Positions 1 to 8,587 are shown, numbered from the stretch's first letter. The stretch is DNA of 35,772 nucleotides from Variovorax brevis (GCF_030317105.1 NZ_JASZYG010000033.1:1-35772); one strand, 5' to 3'. The notes: a model not told the origin generated them from the letters alone. Translations and numbers: made by a program.

Positions 1-1
1 G

Positions 2-103
2 TTCGATCGCATCGCCAATGAGATGAACGGTCGACCAAGACAGACACTTGGCTTTGCCAACCCCGCTGAGGTACTCTGGCAGACCGTTGCATCGACGGGT
101 TGA
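2..103 (+). mobile_element. IS30-family transposase, C-terminal end only (partial)
   Basis: Reading from base 2 gives 33 codons and a TGA at 101-103. The peptide has the order FDRIANEMN, RPRQTLGF, NPAEVLW, which is the typical tail of IS30-family DDE transposases (a block like 'RPRKxLGxxTPAEV' just before the stop). Only the last part is inside the window, so the catalytic DDE core cannot be checked. The right terminal inverted repeat should lie around or just after the stop codon, but I cannot fix its limits without the left end. It implies an insertion sequence next to the acetamidase operon. Confidence 0.72.
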
Positions 104-233
104 GCCCGCCGCGCCTTCACGATGCAGCGGGGTGCGCGCAGGTTGCGCAGCGCGTAGCGGGATTGGGCAGGGGGCTGAAAGAATGCGTGGGTCATGTCGG
201 ATGGCAGGCAAGCAAGATCACGGCCTGCCGGGT

Positions 234-282
234 TTGCTCCCTCGCGCCCAAACACTCTCCCGCAAGCGGGAGAGGGGAGCAA
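234..282. repeat. REP-like inverted repeat downstream of the acetamidase gene
   Basis: A nested dyad. The outer arms TTGCTCCC (234-241) and GGGAGCAA (275-282) are perfectly complementary. The inner arms CTCTCCCGC (255-263) and GCGGGAGAG (266-274) form a perfect 9-bp stem with an AA loop. It resembles in wording the GCTCCCTCGCCC / GGGGAGAGG units at 30259-30384, so it looks like another copy of one dispersed family. It lies 12 bases past the acetamidase stop and has no T-run. The rest of the 104-293 gap shows no convincing gene. Confidence 0.6.
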
Positions 283-293
283 GGGCAAGACCG

Positions 294-1223
294 CTATTCC
301 AGCACGATCCGCGGGAAGTAGAAGGACACCACCCAGTTCGGTACGTCCACGATGGAGCTGATGCGCAAGTCCGCGCACACGCTGCACAGCATGTAGGCGT
401 CAATGGGCTCGTAGCCGTAGCGCTTGCTCAGCAGCTCGACCATCTCGGACACCGCCATGCGCGCACCAGCCATCAGGTCGGGGCCGATGCCGGTCGTCAC
501 CTCGTAGCCCTTCTTGTCGAAGTGATCGGTGACGGGGCCGCGCGTCACGTAGCGCGGCATGCGCAGGTTGGCGCCCTTGATCAGTTCGAACTTGAGCGCC
601 ACGTCGATCGGGCTTTCGATGGCCGTGCCACAGACCTCGCCGTCGCCTTGGGCCGCGTGCGTGTCGCCCACGGAGAAGATCGCGCCTTCCACCTCGATGG
701 GCAAGTAAAGCTCGCAGCCTTCGGCGATGTCGCGCGCGTCCATGTTGCCGCCGACGTTGCGCGGCGGAATGATGCTGTGCAGCCCCGGCTCTTTGGGCGC
801 CACGCCGATGGTGCCGGTGAAGGGGCGCAAGGGCACGCGTCCGCCCGGTCCGTACATCGCCGGCGTCAGGCCGGGGTCGTAGTTCCAGTGATGCAGTCGC
901 GCGTTCGGGAACTGGTCGGTGAGCAGGCCGAAGCCGGGAATGTTGCCGGTCCAGCCCCAGCCCGAAGGCTTCAGCGACAGCACGGTGACCTTCAGCGCAT
1001 CGCCCGGCTGCGCGCCGTCGATGTAGACGGGGCCGGTGACCGGGTTCACGCGGCCGAGGTCGAGCTTTTCGAGATCGGCGGCGGTCGATTCCTTGTTCAA
1101 CTGGCCCGACGATGCGTCCAGCGTCTCGAACTCGATGCTCTCGCCCGGCGCGATTTTCAGGGCCGGCGCAAAGGCGTTGTTCCAGCCGTGATGGACGTGG
1201 TCCTTGTGGATGGTGTGGCCCAT
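294..1223 (-). CDS. acetamidase/formamidase family protein
   Basis: 309 residues, a usual length for the FmdA/AmdA family, which hydrolyses short aliphatic amides (formamide, acetamide) to the acid and ammonia in the cytoplasm. Family features seen are the N-terminal HHGWNNAF stretch, a central GWGWTGNIPGFGLL segment, the GVAPKEPG and PPRNVGGNMDAR segments, and 'VGDTHAAQGDGEVCGTAIE'. The start ATG at 1223 has a GGAGG ribosome site 8 bases upstream. It follows the SDR gene by 12 bases, so the two are probably co-transcribed. Substrate choice cannot be told from sequence; amides other than formamide are possible. Confidence 0.88.
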   Translation of the reverse strand: MGHTIHKDHVHHGWNNAFAPALKIAPGESIEFETLDASSGQLNKESTAADLEKLDLGRVNPVTGPVYIDGAQPGDALKVTVLSLKPSGWGWTGNIPGFGLLTDQFPNARLHHWNYDPGLTPAMYGPGGRVPLRPFTGTIGVAPKEPGLHSIIPPRNVGGNMDARDIAEGCELYLPIEVEGAIFSVGDTHAAQGDGEVCGTAIESPIDVALKFELIKGANLRMPRYVTRGPVTDHFDKKGYEVTTGIGPDLMAGARMAVSEMVELLSKRYGYEPIDAYMLCSVCADLRISSIVDVPNWVVSFYFPRIVLE

Positions 1224-1235
1224 GGCATCGGCCTC

Positions 1236-1991
1236 CTACACCGCCACGGTGAGCGCACCGTCGATCACGAGATTGGTGCCGGAGATGCGGCTGGCGGCCG
1301 GGCTTGAAATGAAGACCACGCCTTTGGCCACTTCTTCGGCTGTTCCAAACCTGCCGGAGGGATTGACCTGCAGCGTCGAGGCAAAGAGGTCGGGCAGGTT
1401 TTTCTCGGCCGTCTGCCAGAAGCCACCGTCGAAGTAGGTGTTGCCCGGCGATACACAGTTCGCGCGAATGCCCTTGCCTGCCAGTTGGCGGCTGAGCCCC
1501 TTTGCGTAGTGAATCAGCGCCGCCTTGGTTGCGCCATAGGAGCCCGCTGCAAAGTCCACTTCGAACCCGGAGACGCTGGAGATCAGCACGATTGATGGGC
1601 TCTCCGACTTCTCAAGGAATGGCATCGCAGCGGCCACGGCATTCACCGTGTGCATCATGTCCGTGCGAAAGGTTTTTTCCCACGAGTCCGCGTTGTCGCC
1701 CACGGCCAGCGCGCTCACGTTGCACACCAGCGCATCGATGCCGCCCAACTCGCCGGCGGTCGATGCGATCCATGCACTCAAGGCCGGCCCGTCCGCGACA
1801 TCGAGCGCCTGTCCGAAGGCGTTGACGCCCTTGGCCTTGAGTGACGCAACAGTTGCCGCTACCTCATCGGCCTTGCGCGCACACAGCGAAGTGTGCGCAC
1901 CCTCATCCGCGAAGCACTCGGCGATCGCCCGGCCGATGCCCCGGCTGCCACCGGTGATGACGGCGCGCTTGCCCTTGAGTCCGAGATCCAT
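1236..1991 (-). CDS. SDR-family NAD(P)-dependent oxidoreductase
   Basis: 251 residues. Classical short-chain dehydrogenase/reductase with the N-terminal Rossmann motif GGSRGIG directly after 'KGKRAVIT', a catalytic Ser in the SSVSGFE region and the YGATK catalytic Tyr-Lys pair (Y-x-x-x-K), then the SPGNTYFDGGF segment. The frame is open further upstream to 2144, but ATG 1991 is chosen because an AAGGAGAG ribosome site lies just before it and the protein then begins in the normal family way (MDLGLKGKRA). It is the first gene of a two-gene minus-strand unit with the acetamidase. The substrate is unknown. Confidence 0.9.
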   Translation of the reverse strand: MDLGLKGKRAVITGGSRGIGRAIAECFADEGAHTSLCARKADEVAATVASLKAKGVNAFGQALDVADGPALSAWIASTAGELGGIDALVCNVSALAVGDNADSWEKTFRTDMMHTVNAVAAAMPFLEKSESPSIVLISSVSGFEVDFAAGSYGATKAALIHYAKGLSRQLAGKGIRANCVSPGNTYFDGGFWQTAEKNLPDLFASTLQVNPSGRFGTAEEVAKGVVFISSPAASRISGTNLVIDGALTVAV

Positions 1992-2028
1992 GTGAGCTCT
2001 CCTTTTGGGGAAAGGGAATTCTGAGGGC

Positions 2029-2062
2029 GCTCCGCGCAGATGTAAACGCCGTTGCGCGGAGC
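2029..2062. promoter_or_regulatory. 10-bp perfect inverted repeat upstream of the SDR gene
   Basis: GCTCCGCGCA at 2029-2038 and TGCGCGGAGC at 2053-2062, with a 14-base spacer. It lies 38-71 bases upstream of the SDR start, inside the 151-base gap between the divergent SDR and HAD genes. It could be an operator for the SDR-amidase unit or a cruciform. No regulator gene is adjacent. Confidence 0.4.
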
Positions 2063-2142
2063 AAGTGCAGTGGCAGCGCTCTGCGCGTATCGTCGCGAGC
2101 GGCGTGATCCTTGCTTGACCGACGCGTCCATTCCATTGACCC

Positions 2143-2757
2143 ATGCGTACCCGCCCTCACCTGGTTCTGTTCGACATCGACGGCGTGCTCTGCCACTACG
2201 ACCGCGCGGCGTTCGCGGGGACGTTGGGCGCGCTGACGGGCCGCACGGCCGAATTCGTGCGCGAGGCGGTCTGGACTTCGGGCCTGGAGACGCGGTCCGA
2301 CCGCGGTGAAGTCGATCCGGACGCTTATTTGCGGGAGATGTCCCAGCGCCTGGGCCATCCGGTGTCGCGCGTCGATTGGGTAGCCGCTCGTCGCCTGGCC
2401 ATGACACCCGACGCACGCGTGCTCGCACTGGCCGCGCAGGTGAAGCAGCGTTGCCCGCTCGCCGGCCTCACCAATAACTCGCCCATGCTCGCGGAAGACA
2501 TCGAAGGCCTGTGTCCCGACATCGCGCAGGACTTCAAGAACGTGATCGTCACCTCGGCGATGGTCGGCGCCACCAAACCGCAGGCCGAGGCGTACCTGCG
2601 CACCATCGAGCGATTCGGCGTGCGACCTGCGAGTGTTCTTTTCATCGACGACGTCATGGCGAACGTCGAAGGCGCGCTCAGCGCCGGGCTGCAGGCCTTT
2701 CTTTTCGTCAATGCCGATCAGCTGGCGCAAGAACTCGGCGAGTACGGCTTGCTGTGA
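2143..2757 (+). CDS. HAD-superfamily hydrolase
   Basis: 204 residues. The four HAD motifs are in order: motif I FDIDGVL (nucleophile Asp and DxD) at residues 9-15, motif II LTNNS (Thr/Ser), the motif III Lys in GATKPQAEAY, and motif IV FIDDVMANVEGA (acidic pair). This is a cytoplasmic phosphatase or phosphoglycolate-like / beta-phosphoglucomutase-like subfamily I enzyme. The physiological substrate cannot be told. It is transcribed divergently from the SDR gene and probably together with, or just ahead of, the alpha/beta hydrolase. Confidence 0.88.
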   Translation: MRTRPHLVLFDIDGVLCHYDRAAFAGTLGALTGRTAEFVREAVWTSGLETRSDRGEVDPDAYLREMSQRLGHPVSRVDWVAARRLAMTPDARVLALAAQVKQRCPLAGLTNNSPMLAEDIEGLCPDIAQDFKNVIVTSAMVGATKPQAEAYLRTIERFGVRPASVLFIDDVMANVEGALSAGLQAFLFVNADQLAQELGEYGLL

Positions 2758-2841
2758 TGCCATCCTGGCTGGCGCAGCGACGGGTGCATCACTGCGTCCA
2801 ACCCGCTAGCATGGCGATCCCTTTTGCCCATGGAGCACCGC

Positions 2842-3726
2842 ATGCCGAGCACCGAGACGCACTTCGAGTTGACTGCCGGAGACGGCCACGCGATCGAGGC
2901 CCACCGCTGGCAAGACAACGCTGCCGCGCCCACCGCCATCATTCAACTCGCGCACGGCATGGGCGAGCATTCGCTGCGCTACCGTCCGCTGGCCGATGCG
3001 CTCACGCAGGCGGGCTACGTCGTCTACGCGAACGAGCATCGCGGGCATGGCAAGGTGGCGCAGGCACTCGGCGAACTGGGCGAGTTCGGCCCGCGCGGCT
3101 TTTCGGGACTGGTGGACGACATGGCGCTGCTCAGCCGACATGCACAGGCGGCACATCCGGGGCTGCCGCTCATCCTCATCGGCCACAGCATGGGCTCCTT
3201 CGCCACGCAGTACTACCTGGTCAAGCACAGCAAACTGCTGGCCGGCGCCGTGCTCTCTGGCACCACGGCGCTCGACTTGCTGGGTGCGGCCCTGCAGTCC
3301 GGCTTCAAGCTGGAAGACATGAACGCCGCCTTGCCCGACGTGCGCACGCCGTTCGATTGGCTCAGCCGCGACGCGGCGCAAGTGGACCTCTACATCGCCG
3401 ATCCGCTGTGCGGCTTCACGGTCACGGCCGAGGGCATGGGCACCATGTTCGCGGGCCTTGCCGACCTCGTGCCCGCCGCCATGCAGCCGCGCATCCGTCC
3501 CGAACTGCCGGTCTATCTCTTCACCGGCGACCAGGACCCGGTGAGCAACAAGGCCGAATGGTTCTATCCGCTGGTGCGCCGCTATCGCGAAGCCGGCCTG
3601 CGCGACGTGTCATGCCACGTGTTCGGCGGCGCGCGCCACGAAACCCTGAACGAGATCAACCGCGAGGAAGTGGTGGCGGTGCTGCTGGCGTGGATCGGGC
3701 GTGTCGTGGCAGGTGCGCGCCACTGA
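2842..3726 (+). CDS. alpha/beta hydrolase, monoacylglycerol-lipase type
   Basis: 294 residues from ATG 2842, chosen because GGAG sits 6 bases upstream; ATG 2830 or TTG 2824 in the same frame are alternatives. The fold signs are HGMGEHS (oxyanion loop), YANEHRGHG, the nucleophile elbow GHSMGS with Ser116, a late Asp in TGDQDPVSN and a His in GARHETLNE. The arrangement is that of the serine aminopeptidase S33 / monoglyceride lipase group (PldB/MGL-like). It is likely a cytoplasmic esterase or lysophospholipase; no signal peptide is seen. Confidence 0.87.
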   Translation: MPSTETHFELTAGDGHAIEAHRWQDNAAAPTAIIQLAHGMGEHSLRYRPLADALTQAGYVVYANEHRGHGKVAQALGELGEFGPRGFSGLVDDMALLSRHAQAAHPGLPLILIGHSMGSFATQYYLVKHSKLLAGAVLSGTTALDLLGAALQSGFKLEDMNAALPDVRTPFDWLSRDAAQVDLYIADPLCGFTVTAEGMGTMFAGLADLVPAAMQPRIRPELPVYLFTGDQDPVSNKAEWFYPLVRRYREAGLRDVSCHVFGGARHETLNEINREEVVAVLLAWIGRVVAGARH

Positions 3727-3757
3727 AGAAAAAGCCGCTCGTGCACCGCACCGGGGG

Positions 3758-3771
3758 TTGATGCAGATCAA
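3758..3771 (+). promoter_or_regulatory. perfect FNR box upstream of ccoI
   Basis: TTGATGCAGATCAA, a full match to TTGAT-N4-ATCAA. With the usual class II centre at -41.5 the predicted transcript start is about base 3806, immediately before the ccoI ATG at 3807. A weak -10-like TTAGCCT lies at 3793-3799. This predicts FNR-activated expression of ccoI-ccoS and a leader of almost zero length. Confidence 0.9.
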
Positions 3772-3806
3772 GCCTGCGGCACGGCGAGGCGCTTAGCCTC
3801 GTCTTC

Positions 3807-6137
3807 ATGCATGCTGCGACCCACTTCGATCCGGTCGACCGAACGCAGGGCCCACCCGTTGCCAGCGCGGCCCGGCAGAACGGGTCCTTGCTGGACGATC
3901 CGAACGAGTGGTCGGCCTTCAGCCGCCCGCTCGACGGCGATCCCTCAACTGGCCTCTGGGAGTCGCAGGTACTGGTCGAGGGCATCCATTGCGCCGCGTG
4001 CGCATTCACCATCGAAGCCGCCCTGGCGCAGGCGCCCGGTGTAGAGAAGGCAGAGGTCAATGCCGCGACCCGGCGGGCGCGGGTCGTCTGGTCTTCCGCG
4101 CGCATCAAGCCTTCCGTCTGGTTCGAGGCTTGCGCGAATGCGGGCTATCGGCTCGTGCCGGCGGGCGACACCTTCATGCGGGCGCGGCGCGAGCGCGAGG
4201 CGCGGCTGGCGCTGTGGCGCTGGCTCGTTGCCGGACTTTGCATGATGCAGGTCATGATGTACGCGTACCCCGCCTACGTCGCGCTGCCCGGCGACATGTC
4301 GGCCGATGCCGCGCAACTGTTGCGATGGGCGAGCTGGGTGCTCACGCTGCCGGTGATCCTGTTTTCGTGCGGCCCCTTCTTTCGCAGTGCGCTGCGCGAC
4401 CTGCGAATGCGCGTCGTCGGCATGGACCTGCCGGTGGCGCTGGGAATCGCAATCACCTTCGTCGTGAGCACCGCCGCCACCTTCGATCCGCAGGGACCGT
4501 TGGGCGAGGAGGTGTATTTCGACTCGCTCACCATGTTCGTCTTCTTCCTGCTCACCGGTCGCTGGCTGGAGTCGCGGCTGCGCGACCGCACCGCGGGCGC
4601 GCTGGAGGCCTTGATGAACCACCTGCCCGAAAGCTGCGAGCGGCGCATGCCGGGCGGCGGCTTCGAGCGCGTGGCCGTGCGCCGCCTGGTGCGCGGCGAC
4701 GTCGTGCGTGTGCTGCCGGGTGAAAGCTTTCCGGGCGATGGCATCGTGCTCTCGGGCGACACGTCGGCCGACGAAGCCTTGCTGACGGGCGAGTCGCGGC
4801 CGGTCGCGCGCGGCTGCGGTGCGCAGGTGCTGGCGGGCAGCCACAACCTGAGCGCGGCCGTGGAAGTGCTCATCAAGTCGACCGGGCAGGACACGCGCTA
4901 CGCCAGGATCGTCGAACTCATGGAAAGCGCATCGCTGAGCAGGCCGCGCCTGGCGCGCCTGGCCGATCGCGTGGCGCGGCCTTTCCTGCTGGCCGTGCTC
5001 GCCACCGCGGCGCTCAGTGCGGCGCTCCTGTGGCCGATCGATCACGGCAAGGCGCTGATGGTCGCGGTCTCGGTGCTGATCGTGACCTGCCCGTGTGCGC
5101 TCTCGCTGGCCACGCCCGCGGCCACGCTGGCCAGTGCCGGCTGGCTGGCCCGGCACGGCGTGGTAGTGCGCAAGCTCCAGGCCTTCGAATCGCTCGCCGG
5201 CATCGACACCGTGATCTTCGACAAGACGGGAACGCTGACGCGCGCCACGCCCCGCCTTGATCGCATCTATTGCCGCCAGGGCATGCGACCGCGGGATGCG
5301 CTGGAGCGGGCCGCTGCGATGGCTGCCCAGTCGCTGCACCCGGCTGCACGGTCGCTCAGCCAGGCGTGGAGCGCCGCGTTTTCCTCGCCGCCCGCATGGG
5401 TGGTGATGCAGCTTGCGGAGTTCGGCGGGCAGGGACTGGAGGCACGCCTCGCACTCCGCACCCATCAGGATGGCCATCCACTGCCCATGCGGCTCGGTTC
5501 CGCGGCGCATTGCGGCGTGCCTGCGCTGGAGGTCGACGCCACGCAGGTGCACCTGAGCGACGACGCTGGATGGGTCGCCAGTTTCGTGCTCGTCGAGGAA
5601 CTGCGCGCCGATGCCGCCGCTGCCGTCGCTGCGCTGGTGGCGCAAGGCCTGGCGGTTCATCTGCTGTCGGGAGACCAGGCGGCTTCGGCGCGCACGGTCG
5701 CACAGCAAGCCGGAATCCGGCAAGTGAAGGGCGACTGCACGCCCGAAGAAAAACTGCTGATCCTGTCCGCGTTGCAGCGGCAGGGCCACCGCGTTGCGAT
5801 GGTGGGCGACGGCCTGAACGATGGCCCCGCGCTGGCCCGCGCCGACGCATCCTTTGCCTTTGGAGAAGCCGTGCCGCTCACGCAGGCGCATTCGGATTTC
5901 ATCGTGACGGGCGCATCGCTCGACACCATTCCATCCGCCATCCACCAGGCCCGGTGCACCTTGCGCGTGGTTAGACAGAACCTGTGGTGGGCCGCCAGCT
6001 ACAACGCCCTTTGCATTCCACTGGCGATCGCCGGCTGGGTGCCGGCCTGGCTCGCCGGCATCGGCATGGCGGCCAGCTCGCTGGCCGTGGTGCTGAACGC
6101 GGCGCGGCTGACAGGCCAGCGCAAGGCCGCAAGCTGA
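3807..6137 (+). CDS. ccoI: copper-transporting P1B-type ATPase for cbb3 oxidase assembly
   Basis: 776 residues. It exports or delivers copper needed for the CuB centre of cbb3 oxidase. In order: N-terminal metal-binding domain with CAAC (Cys62, Cys65), membrane helices, TGES actuator loop, the membrane metal site CPC (Cys428-Pro-Cys430), the phosphorylation motif DKTGTL (Asp472), a LHPAA motif like the HP locus, and the hinge GDGLNDGPA (from residue 667). It is placed directly before ccoS and ccoN, the arrangement known in other betaproteobacteria, which marks it as CcoI/FixI rather than a general CopA. The stop overlaps the ccoS start by one base. There is no ribosome site in front of ATG 3807, which fits the predicted near-leaderless transcript. 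Confidence 0.94.
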   Translation: MHAATHFDPVDRTQGPPVASAARQNGSLLDDPNEWSAFSRPLDGDPSTGLWESQVLVEGIHCAACAFTIEAALAQAPGVEKAEVNAATRRARVVWSSARIKPSVWFEACANAGYRLVPAGDTFMRARREREARLALWRWLVAGLCMMQVMMYAYPAYVALPGDMSADAAQLLRWASWVLTLPVILFSCGPFFRSALRDLRMRVVGMDLPVALGIAITFVVSTAATFDPQGPLGEEVYFDSLTMFVFFLLTGRWLESRLRDRTAGALEALMNHLPESCERRMPGGGFERVAVRRLVRGDVVRVLPGESFPGDGIVLSGDTSADEALLTGESRPVARGCGAQVLAGSHNLSAAVEVLIKSTGQDTRYARIVELMESASLSRPRLARLADRVARPFLLAVLATAALSAALLWPIDHGKALMVAVSVLIVTCPCALSLATPAATLASAGWLARHGVVVRKLQAFESLAGIDTVIFDKTGTLTRATPRLDRIYCRQGMRPRDALERAAAMAAQSLHPAARSLSQAWSAAFSSPPAWVVMQLAEFGGQGLEARLALRTHQDGHPLPMRLGSAAHCGVPALEVDATQVHLSDDAGWVASFVLVEELRADAAAAVAALVAQGLAVHLLSGDQAASARTVAQQAGIRQVKGDCTPEEKLLILSALQRQGHRVAMVGDGLNDGPALARADASFAFGEAVPLTQAHSDFIVTGASLDTIPSAIHQARCTLRVVRQNLWWAASYNALCIPLAIAGWVPAWLAGIGMAASSLAVVLNAARLTGQRKAAS

Positions 6138-6274
6138 TGGACATCCTCTTCCTGCTCATTCCGGTGTCGGTGGTGCTGGTGCTGTTCATCCTGGCGAGCC
6201 TGTGGTGGGCGGTCGAGCGTGGCCAATTCGACGACGTCGATCGCGAAGGCGAACGCATCCTGCACAACGATTGA
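6137..6274 (+). CDS. ccoS: cbb3 oxidase maturation protein CcoS
   Basis: 45 residues: a single N-terminal membrane helix (roughly residues 3-25), then WWAVERGQFDDVDREGERIL, which is the family signature (GQFDDLExxxxRIL). CcoS is needed for cofactor insertion into the oxidase. ATG 6137 shares one base with the ccoI stop, so translation is coupled. Its stop codon lies inside the FNR box that precedes ccoN. Confidence 0.94.
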   Translation: MDILFLLIPVSVVLVLFILASLWWAVERGQFDDVDREGERILHND

Positions 6275-6284
6275 TCTGCATCAA
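6271..6284 (+). promoter_or_regulatory. perfect FNR box upstream of ccoN
   Basis: TTGATCTGCATCAA, a full match to the FNR consensus that overlaps the ccoS stop codon. Class II spacing predicts a start at about 6319, 24 bases ahead of the ccoN ATG at 6343. The oxidase subunits therefore have their own FNR promoter besides the one at ccoI. Confidence 0.9.
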
Positions 6285-6342
6285 AAAGCCGCGGCCGATG
6301 CACGCGGACACTGCCCCCAATCAACAAGAAAGAGGGCTCACG

Positions 6343-7782
6343 ATGCAGGCACCCCAGGCTCCCGCCGCGATCTACAGCGACACCGTCGTGCGGCAATTCG
6401 CTCTCATGTCGGTGGTGTGGGGTGTCGTTGGCATGCTGGTCGGCGTCGTCATCGCGGCGCAGCTCACCTGGCCCGAACTCAACCTGGGCATTCCATGGCT
6501 GAGCTACGGGCGCCTCCGGCCGCTGCACACCAATGCGGTGATCTTCGCCTTTGGCGGCTGTGCGCTGATGGCGACCAGCTTTCATGTCGTGCAGCGCACA
6601 TGCCAGGTGCGGCTCTTCGCGCCGAAGCTGGCTTCGTTCGTGTTCTGGGGCTGGCAGGCCGTGATCGTGGCGGCGGCCATCAGCCTGCCGATGGGCTTCA
6701 CGCGCAGCAAGGAATACGCCGAACTCGAATGGCCCATCACCATCCTCATCGCGGTGGTGTGGGTGGCCTACGCCATCGTGTTCTTCGGCACCATCGGCAA
6801 GCGCAAGGTGCGGCACATCTACGTGGCCAACTGGTTCTATGGCGCTTTCATCATCGCGGTGGCGCTGCTGCACATCGTCAATGGCATGTCGATGCCGGCA
6901 GGCTGGATGAAGAGCTACTCGATGTACGCCGGCGTGCAGGACGCCATGGTGCAGTGGTGGTACGGCCACAACGCGGTGGGCTTCTTCCTCACGGCCGGCT
7001 TCCTGGGAATGATGTACTACTACATCCCCAAGCAGGCCGAGCGGCCGGTGTACTCGTATCGCCTGTCGATCGTGCACTTCTGGGCGCTCATCTTCACCTA
7101 CATGTGGGCGGGTCCGCACCACCTGCACTACACCGCCTTGCCCGACTGGACGCAATCGCTGGGCATGGTGTTCTCGCTGATCCTGCTGGCGCCGAGCTGG
7201 GGCGGGATGATCAACGGCGTGATGACGCTCTCAGGCGCCTGGTACAAGCTGCGCACCGACCCGATCCTGCGCTTTCTCATCGTGGCGCTCTCGTTCTACG
7301 GCATCGCCACCTTCGAGGGGCCGATGATGTCGATCAAGACCATCAACGCCCTGAGCCACTACACCGACTGGGGCATCGCCCACGTGCATGGCGGCGCACT
7401 CGGCTGGGTCGGCTTCATCTCGATGGGCGCGCTCTACTACCTGATCCCGCGCATGTACGGCCGCACGACGATGTACAGCGTGCCCGCCATCGAGCTGCAT
7501 TTCTGGACGGCCACCATCGGCGTGGTGCTCTACATCGCCGCGATGTGGATCGCAGGCGTAATGCAGGGGCTGATGTGGCGCGGCATCAACCCGGACGGCA
7601 CGCTCACCTACACCTTCGTCGAAAGCGTGAAGGCGACCTATCCCTTCTACGTGGTGCGCCTGCTCGGCGGCCTGCTGTACCTGGGCGGCATGCTGGTCAT
7701 GGCGTGGAACGTCTGGATGACGGTGATCACCGGAACCTCCGCCCGCGCGCAGATCCCGCACGTTGCCGCAGCCCACGCCTGA
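6343..7782 (+). CDS. ccoN: cbb3-type cytochrome c oxidase subunit I
   Basis: 479 residues. Catalytic membrane subunit that reduces O2 at a haem b3-CuB centre and pumps protons. It has about 12 helices. Haem and copper ligand regions seen are RPLHTNAVIFAFGG, WYGHNAVGFFLT, GPHHLHYTALPDW (adjacent His pair for CuB) and HVHGGALGWVGF (haem ligands). ATG 6343 is preferred to the in-frame ATG 6298 because an AGAGGG ribosome site lies 6 bases upstream and 6298 would fall ahead of the transcript start predicted from the FNR box. Confidence 0.96.
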   Translation: MQAPQAPAAIYSDTVVRQFALMSVVWGVVGMLVGVVIAAQLTWPELNLGIPWLSYGRLRPLHTNAVIFAFGGCALMATSFHVVQRTCQVRLFAPKLASFVFWGWQAVIVAAAISLPMGFTRSKEYAELEWPITILIAVVWVAYAIVFFGTIGKRKVRHIYVANWFYGAFIIAVALLHIVNGMSMPAGWMKSYSMYAGVQDAMVQWWYGHNAVGFFLTAGFLGMMYYYIPKQAERPVYSYRLSIVHFWALIFTYMWAGPHHLHYTALPDWTQSLGMVFSLILLAPSWGGMINGVMTLSGAWYKLRTDPILRFLIVALSFYGIATFEGPMMSIKTINALSHYTDWGIAHVHGGALGWVGFISMGALYYLIPRMYGRTTMYSVPAIELHFWTATIGVVLYIAAMWIAGVMQGLMWRGINPDGTLTYTFVESVKATYPFYVVRLLGGLLYLGGMLVMAWNVWMTVITGTSARAQIPHVAAAHA

Positions 7783-7795
7783 AAAGAACAAAGCC

Positions 7796-8425
7796 ATGTC
7801 TTCCAGCAACACACCATCGACCGGCTTCACCCATGAAAAGGTGGAGACCAACAACCTTTTGATGATCGTGCTGATTCTCCTGGTCGTCGCCATCGGCGGC
7901 GCCGTGGAGATCGTGCCGCTGTTCTTCCAGAAGTCCACCACCGAGCCGATCAAGGGCCTCAAGCCCTACAGCGCATTGCAGCTGGCGGGCCGCGACGTCT
8001 ACCAGCGCGAAGGCTGCTACACCTGCCATTCGCAGATGATCCGGCCCTTCCGCTCGGAGACCCTGCGCTATGGCCACTACTCGGTGGCGGGCGAGTTCGT
8101 CTACGACCACCCCTTCCAGTGGGGCAGCAAGCGCACCGGCCCGGACCTGCACCGCGTGGGCGGCAAGTACAGCGACGAGTGGCACCGCATCCACCTGAAC
8201 AACCCGCGCGACCTGGTGCCGGAGTCGAACATGCCGGCCTATCCCTGGCTTGAGAAGACACCCGTCGACGCCGCCTCGCTGCCGGCCCACATGCGCGCGC
8301 TGCGCCGCGTCGGCGTGCCCTACACGGACGAAGAGATCGCCGCCGCGTCGAAGGAAGTGGAGGGCAGGAGCGAGATGGAAGCAACGGTTGCCTACCTGCA
8401 GTCGCTGGGCCTGGCGCTCAAGTAA
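7796..8425 (+). CDS. ccoO: cbb3-type cytochrome c oxidase subunit II (mono-haem)
   Basis: 209 residues. An N-terminal membrane anchor (about residues 22-43) is followed by a periplasmic c-type cytochrome domain with CYTCH (Cys74, Cys77, His78) and the family motif SQMIRPFRSE; the axial Met is probably in ESNMPAYPWL. It passes electrons from CcoP to CcoN. ATG 7796 lies 13 bases after the ccoN stop; an upstream in-frame ATG at 7763 overlaps ccoN and is less likely. Confidence 0.95.
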   Translation: MSSSNTPSTGFTHEKVETNNLLMIVLILLVVAIGGAVEIVPLFFQKSTTEPIKGLKPYSALQLAGRDVYQREGCYTCHSQMIRPFRSETLRYGHYSVAGEFVYDHPFQWGSKRTGPDLHRVGGKYSDEWHRIHLNNPRDLVPESNMPAYPWLEKTPVDAASLPAHMRALRRVGVPYTDEEIAAASKEVEGRSEMEATVAYLQSLGLALK

Positions 8426-8439
8426 GGGAGCCGAAGCAA

Positions 8440-8577
8440 ATGGACCTCACCACACTTCGCGTCGCCGCCACGGTGGCCTGCTTCCTGGTCTTCATGGGCA
8501 TCCTGGTCTGGACCTTCTCGCGCCGCAACACGCGCAGGTTCGAGGAAGCCGCCCAGCTGCCTTTCGAGCAGGACTGA
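8440..8577 (+). CDS. ccoQ: cbb3 oxidase small subunit CcoQ
   Basis: 45 residues: MDLTTLRVAAT, then one membrane helix (CFLVFMGILVWTF), then a basic patch SRRNTRRFEEAAQLPF. This is the normal layout of CcoQ/FixQ, which stabilises the oxidase complex. A GGGAG ribosome site lies before ATG 8440. It sits between ccoO and ccoP as in all standard operons. Confidence 0.92.
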   Translation: MDLTTLRVAATVACFLVFMGILVWTFSRRNTRRFEEAAQLPFEQD

Positions 8578-8587
8578 AAGGCACGCC

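Noticed and set aside
48..1307. Long plus-strand open frame over the acetamidase gene
   Set aside because: It is antisense to a clear family gene, rich in His/Arg as expected for a high-GC shadow, and has no recognisable domain.
3945..5945. 666-codon minus-strand open frame across ccoI
   Set aside because: It is the shadow of the ccoI coding frame in high-GC DNA; no domain and no ribosome site.
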